The translations under genes were made by a program, and so were the position numbers. Source: Primorskyibacter marinus (lineage in GTDB: Bacteria; Pseudomonadota; Alphaproteobacteria; Rhodobacterales; Rhodobacteraceae). From it: DNA of 64,000 nucleotides. The notes under the pieces were generated by a model that did not search any database, was not told where the DNA came from, and worked only from the letters and a program-made list of their open reading frames with translations. The DNA lies in contig NZ_QJSD01000015.1 of the NCBI RefSeq assembly GCF_003313245.1, forward strand, positions 22,353 through 86,352, read 5' to 3'. Below are positions 61,059 through 64,000 of this stretch, one piece after another. Each line of letters begins with the position of its first letter. Within the stretch, counting starts at the first letter, position 1.

Positions 61059-62650
61059 CCCAAATCGCACTCGTAGCCAGCGGCGACCTGCGGGAAAGCG
61101 CAAACGTAATGTGCTGGCCCGCGCAAAAGGCCATGGAAGACAAGCTGATCGAAGTGCTTGCGGGCCTCGGCCACGACCTGAAGCGCGCTCATCCGGTCAA
61201 ACCGGAAGGACACGGCTTTATCGCCAGCCAACGCGAGGGCATGGACATTTTCGCCACCATTGACCCCGACATGCCGCTGATTGTGGCAGAGGCAGTCTGG
61301 CAATACTCGCACCATGTGCTGGCTGGCTTGACCACGCATCGCGGTCCGATCCTGACCGTGGCCAATTGGTCGGGCCAATGGCCCGGGCTGGTTGGGCTTT
61401 TGAACCTCAACGGGTCACTAACCAAGGCGGGTGTCAAATTCTCTTCGATCTGGAGCGTTGATTTCGAAGACAGGTTTTTCCTTGAAGGTCTGAAGTCCTG
61501 GCTGGCGACCGGAACGATTGACCACGACTTAACGCATGTGACCGCCTTCGATGCTTCAAGCGTTTCGGGTGAAGATGGCACCCTTGCCCGACAGATTGCC
61601 GGTAGCCTGCGGCAGGATAAATCCATCATGGGTGTCTTCGACGAAGGCTGTATGGGCATGTATAACGCCATCATCCCAGACGAACTTCTCATGCCGATGG
61701 GTGTGTTCAAAGAGCGCCTGTCGCAATCGGCGCTCTACCACGCAACAACCGAAATCCCGGAAGAAGAGGCACGCGCGGCTTATGACTGGATGGTCGAACG
61801 GGGCATGACCTTTCATCTCGGTCAGGACCACGACACCGAACTGACCGAAGCGCAGGTTATCCGCCAGTGCCAGATGTACATCGCTGCCGTACGCCTTGCT
61901 GACAGCTTTGGGTGTGAAAGCATCGGCATTCAGTACCAGCAGGGGCTCAAAGACCTGTTGCCAGCCTCTGATCTGGTCGAAGGCATGCTCAACAATGACG
62001 ACCGCCCCGATGTGACCCGTGCCGATGGCTCGGTGATCCGTCAGGGTCAGGCGATTGTGCATTTTAACGAAGTGGACGAATGCGCTGGTCTTGATGCGCT
62101 GCTGATCAACCGTGTGCACCGAGCCCTGGGGCAGCCGGTTGAAAACACCCTTCACGATCTTCGTTGGGGCGATACGGACCAATCAGGCACGCTGGACGAT
62201 TTCGTCTGGGTTTTCGAAATCTCGGGTGCAGCCCCACCTGCTCACCACCCCGGCGGCTGGGCTGGCACCGAAAGCCACCGTCAGCCGCCCATGTTCTTTC
62301 CCAACGGCGGTGGCACAGTGAAAGGTATTGCCCGTGCGGGAGAGATCATCTGGTCGCGCATCTTCGTCGAAAGCGGCGCGCTGCATATGGACATCGGGCG
62401 TGGGCGTGCGGTTGACCTGCCAGAAGAAGAAACCAAGCGGCGCAGCGAGGGAACAACGCCCGAATGGCCGATCATGCATGGCGTGCTTGATGGCGTAACC
62501 CGCGACCAAATGATGGCGCGGCACCGGGCCAACCACATTCAGGTGGTCTATGCGACCGATGCGGAAGCTGCTGATCGTGCGTTAAAAGTGCGCGCAGCCC
62601 TTGCGGCGGAATTGGGGATCAAAGTGAACCTCTGCGGTATCTCCGCTTAG
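61055..62650 (+). CDS. L-fucose/L-arabinose isomerase superfamily protein
   Basis: This 531-aa sugar isomerase resembles the C-terminal-barrel fucose isomerase family (FucI is about 590 aa). Conserved-looking sites are [20 protein letters not shown] (Glu, metal), [11 protein letters not shown] and [12 protein letters not shown] (Glu/Asp), followed by HDLRWGD. It would convert an aldose to a ketose with Mn2+. The start ATG 61055 overlaps the kinase stop (ATGA), so expression is coupled. The exact sugar (fucose, arabinose, ribose or a deoxy sugar) cannot be stated. Confidence 0.85.
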   Translation: MTQIALVASGDLRESANVMCWPAQKAMEDKLIEVLAGLGHDLKRAHPVKPEGHGFIASQREGMDIFATIDPDMPLIVAEAVWQYSHHVLAGLTTHRGPILTVANWSGQWPGLVGLLNLNGSLTKAGVKFSSIWSVDFEDRFFLEGLKSWLATGTIDHDLTHVTAFDASSVSGEDGTLARQIAGSLRQDKSIMGVFDEGCMGMYNAIIPDELLMPMGVFKERLSQSALYHATTEIPEEEARAAYDWMVERGMTFHLGQDHDTELTEAQVIRQCQMYIAAVRLADSFGCESIGIQYQQGLKDLLPASDLVEGMLNNDDRPDVTRADGSVIRQGQAIVHFNEVDECAGLDALLINRVHRALGQPVENTLHDLRWGDTDQSGTLDDFVWVFEISGAAPPAHHPGGWAGTESHRQPPMFFPNGGGTVKGIARAGEIIWSRIFVESGALHMDIGRGRAVDLPEEETKRRSEGTTPEWPIMHGVLDGVTRDQMMARHRANHIQVVYATDAEAADRALKVRAALAAELGIKVNLCGISA

Positions 62651-62659
62651 GGTCGGGAC

Positions 62660-62990
62660 TCATAGCCAGTAAATGACGAGTGCGGCGAGGGCGATGGCTG
62701 ACAGGAAGACCTTTGGGCATCTACCGTAGCGGGTTGCGACGCGCTGCCAATCCTTCAGCCTGCCGAACATGATCTCGATGCGGTTGCGGCGTTTGTACCG
62801 GCGCTTGTTGTATTTGACGGTCTTCTTGCGCTGTTTCCGGGCAGGGATGCAGGCGTGTATCCCTTTGTCTTTCAAAGCTTCTCTGAACCAAACGGCGTCA
62901 TAGCCACGATCTCCAAGCATCCAGTCCACCTTGGGCAAACTGCTCACCAATGCCCACGCTCCGATGTAATCGCTTCTGTGGTTGCCGCGC
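62660..62990 (-). pseudogene. IS5-family transposase, C-terminal relic
   Basis: The minus strand reads GNHRSDYIGAWALVSSLPKV and DWMLGDRGYDAVWFREALKD, then YKRRNRIEIMFGRLKDWQRV and ATRYGRCPKVFLSAIALAAL. These are the second Asp (GDRGYD) and the Y-R-E/EIMFGRLKDWRR end of IS5 (IS427-group) transposases. The N-terminal half is missing. It lies 9 bp after the isomerase stop. Confidence 0.8.
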
Positions 62991-63246
62991 GTAGTGCAAG
63001 AAGCTTTTGACCCTATTAGCGCGTGATCAAGTGCGGATTTCTGTCAGGCCTTCATGATGCGGCGTTTCCAGAAGCCGCGGGCCGGGATGGTGATCAGCAG
63101 ATTGGGGCCAAATCTGACTTTCGAGCTCAATGCTCGTAGCGACTAACTGGTTTTCCCAATCCAGATCTGTTCGATCATTTTGCCCATTCAGGTCGTCGTC
63201 TTCTCACACTCCCCTCGGCACCGGCCCTAGCGGTTCGACATGAGCA
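62991..63246. other. Gene-free relic stretch between IS5 and IS110 remains
   Basis: No intact gene fits. On the minus strand near 63050-63125 a short frame reads KVRFGPNLLITIPARGFWKR and RIMKA then stops, which looks like the C-terminus of a lost protein I cannot name. Confidence 0.4.
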
Positions 63247-64000
63247 TCATGCCACGACCGCCATTGCCGGATCTCTGTAATCTTTATTCTTTGTCAGCAT
63301 CGCCCAGATCTGGCGGGCCATCTTATTGGCGAGCGCGATCGCGACCAGCATCTTGGGTTTGCGCATCAACATGCGTGATAGCCAGCTACCCTCTACAATG
63401 GTGCGCTGTCCAAGCCAGTTCAGTCGCGACATTGCGCCAATGATCAACAGGCGCCGGATATCGGCCTGACCAGCCTTGGTCATGCGACCAAGGCGCTCCT
63501 TGCCTCCGGAAGAATGTTGCCGAGGCACAAGGCCCAACCAAGCCGCAAAGTTGCGCCCAGTTTTGAAGTCCGCCATGTCGGGACCGAACGCTTCGACTGC
63601 AACAGCCGTCAGCGGTCCAACACCCGGCATCGTCTGGAGCCGGCGTGCTCTGTCTGATTGGGCGGCCAGCGTCTTGAGCTTCGTGGTGCGCTCAATGATA
63701 CGCGCGGTTTTCTCTGCGATCTGCACGAGTAAGTCCAAGCACTCTTCCCGGATCAGTGCATGCAAGTCGCCGGTCTCATCCCGCACAAACGCCGTCATAC
63801 GAGCGAGGTGGGACATGCCGACTGGAAACACATGGCCGTGCTCATAGAGCAGCGCCCGCAACGCATTCACATCTGCGGTCCGCTGATGCACCAGGCGTTC
63901 CCGGGCACGGAACACGGCAGCGCAGGACTGCTGCTCGACTGTCTTGGGCTCCACGAAACGCATCTCGGGCTGACGTGCCGCAATGACAATCGCCTCGGCA
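63247..64000 (-). CDS. IS110-family transposase, C-terminal part (runs off right edge)
   Basis: The frame is open to the window edge (AEAIVIAARQPEMRFVEPKT upstream of the first internal Met), so the start lies outside. The C-terminal transposase_20 domain is clear: LQTMPGVGPLTAVAVEAFGP, FAAWLGLVPRQHSSGGKERL and GRMTKAGQADIRRLLIIGAM. The catalytic Ser-containing loop (HSSGGKERLG) is intact, and no frameshift is seen in the 250 visible codons. IS110 elements lack standard inverted repeats, so the boundary cannot be placed. Confidence 0.88.
   Translation of the reverse strand, partial: AEAIVIAARQPEMRFVEPKTVEQQSCAAVFRARERLVHQRTADVNALRALLYEHGHVFPVGMSHLARMTAFVRDETGDLHALIREECLDLLVQIAEKTARIIERTTKLKTLAAQSDRARRLQTMPGVGPLTAVAVEAFGPDMADFKTGRNFAAWLGLVPRQHSSGGKERLGRMTKAGQADIRRLLIIGAMSRLNWLGQRTIVEGSWLSRMLMRKPKMLVAIALANKMARQIWAMLTKNKDYRDPAMAVVA

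Overview
The window looks like an accessory, possibly plasmid-borne, catabolic region of an alphaproteobacterium, most likely a Rhodobacteraceae (Roseobacter-type) organism. I infer this from the GC-rich codon use, the many TRAP and TTT solute transporters, the fused TAXI-TRAP permease, the GntR/LacI/TetR-controlled sugar-acid clusters, and IS relics. I could not run a database search, so the taxon is a judgement. No rRNA, tRNA, CRISPR array or replication gene was seen.

Layout. 1-5.0 kb: the 3' part of katG, a small unknown gene, an AcoR-type sigma-54 activator and a YeiH-type membrane protein. 5.1-15.5 kb: a divergent nicotinate (6-hydroxynicotinate) degradation locus. On the minus strand are a DctPQM TRAP importer, nicX, an amidase-signature amidase and nicE; on the plus strand are nicC, an SDR, an amidohydrolase and a MetX-like alpha/beta hydrolase. 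15.5-20.4 kb: a decay zone with IS3, IS30 and IS200 relics and broken GntR, metallo-beta-lactamase, amidohydrolase, Gfo/Idh, LacI and sugar-binding-protein genes around one intact SDR. 20.5-29.9 kb: a TetR-controlled locus made of a TctCBA transporter, two TIM-barrel isomerases, an enolase-superfamily enzyme, a Gfo/Idh oxidoreductase and a DUF993 protein. 30.1-41.3 kb: the four-carbon acid-sugar module otnK-otnC-otnI, next to a LacI-controlled TAXI transporter operon with HisD-like, SDR, RraA-like and 2-hydroxyacid dehydrogenase genes.

41.3-53.4 kb: relics, then a TetR gene divergent from hyuA-hyuB-dctP-dctQ-dctM-hyuA-hyuB, two complete ATP-dependent hydantoinase/oxoprolinase-type enzymes around one TRAP importer. 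53.4-54.0 kb: an IS6 relic. 54.0-62.7 kb: a divergent sugar locus, dapA-like/gntR/dctPQM on the minus strand and a second, paralogous gntR, an FGGY kinase and a fucose-isomerase-like gene on the plus strand. 62.7-64 kb: an IS5 relic and an IS110 transposase that runs off the right edge.

The genes read as at least five self-contained uptake-plus-catabolism cassettes, each with its own importer, and four of them with an adjacent regulator. They are separated by degraded insertion sequences. Several cassettes carry inverted-repeat boxes near probable promoters. Two box pairs are shared between the two transcription units expected to belong to one regulator: a TetR box at 23761 and 29843, and a LacI box at 40312 and 41338. 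The most novel-looking points are the non-canonical enzymes in the nicotinate locus, the TetR regulon with Gfo/Idh, DUF993 and enolase-superfamily enzymes, the pairing of a HisD-like dehydrogenase with otnKCI, and the doubled HyuAB system.
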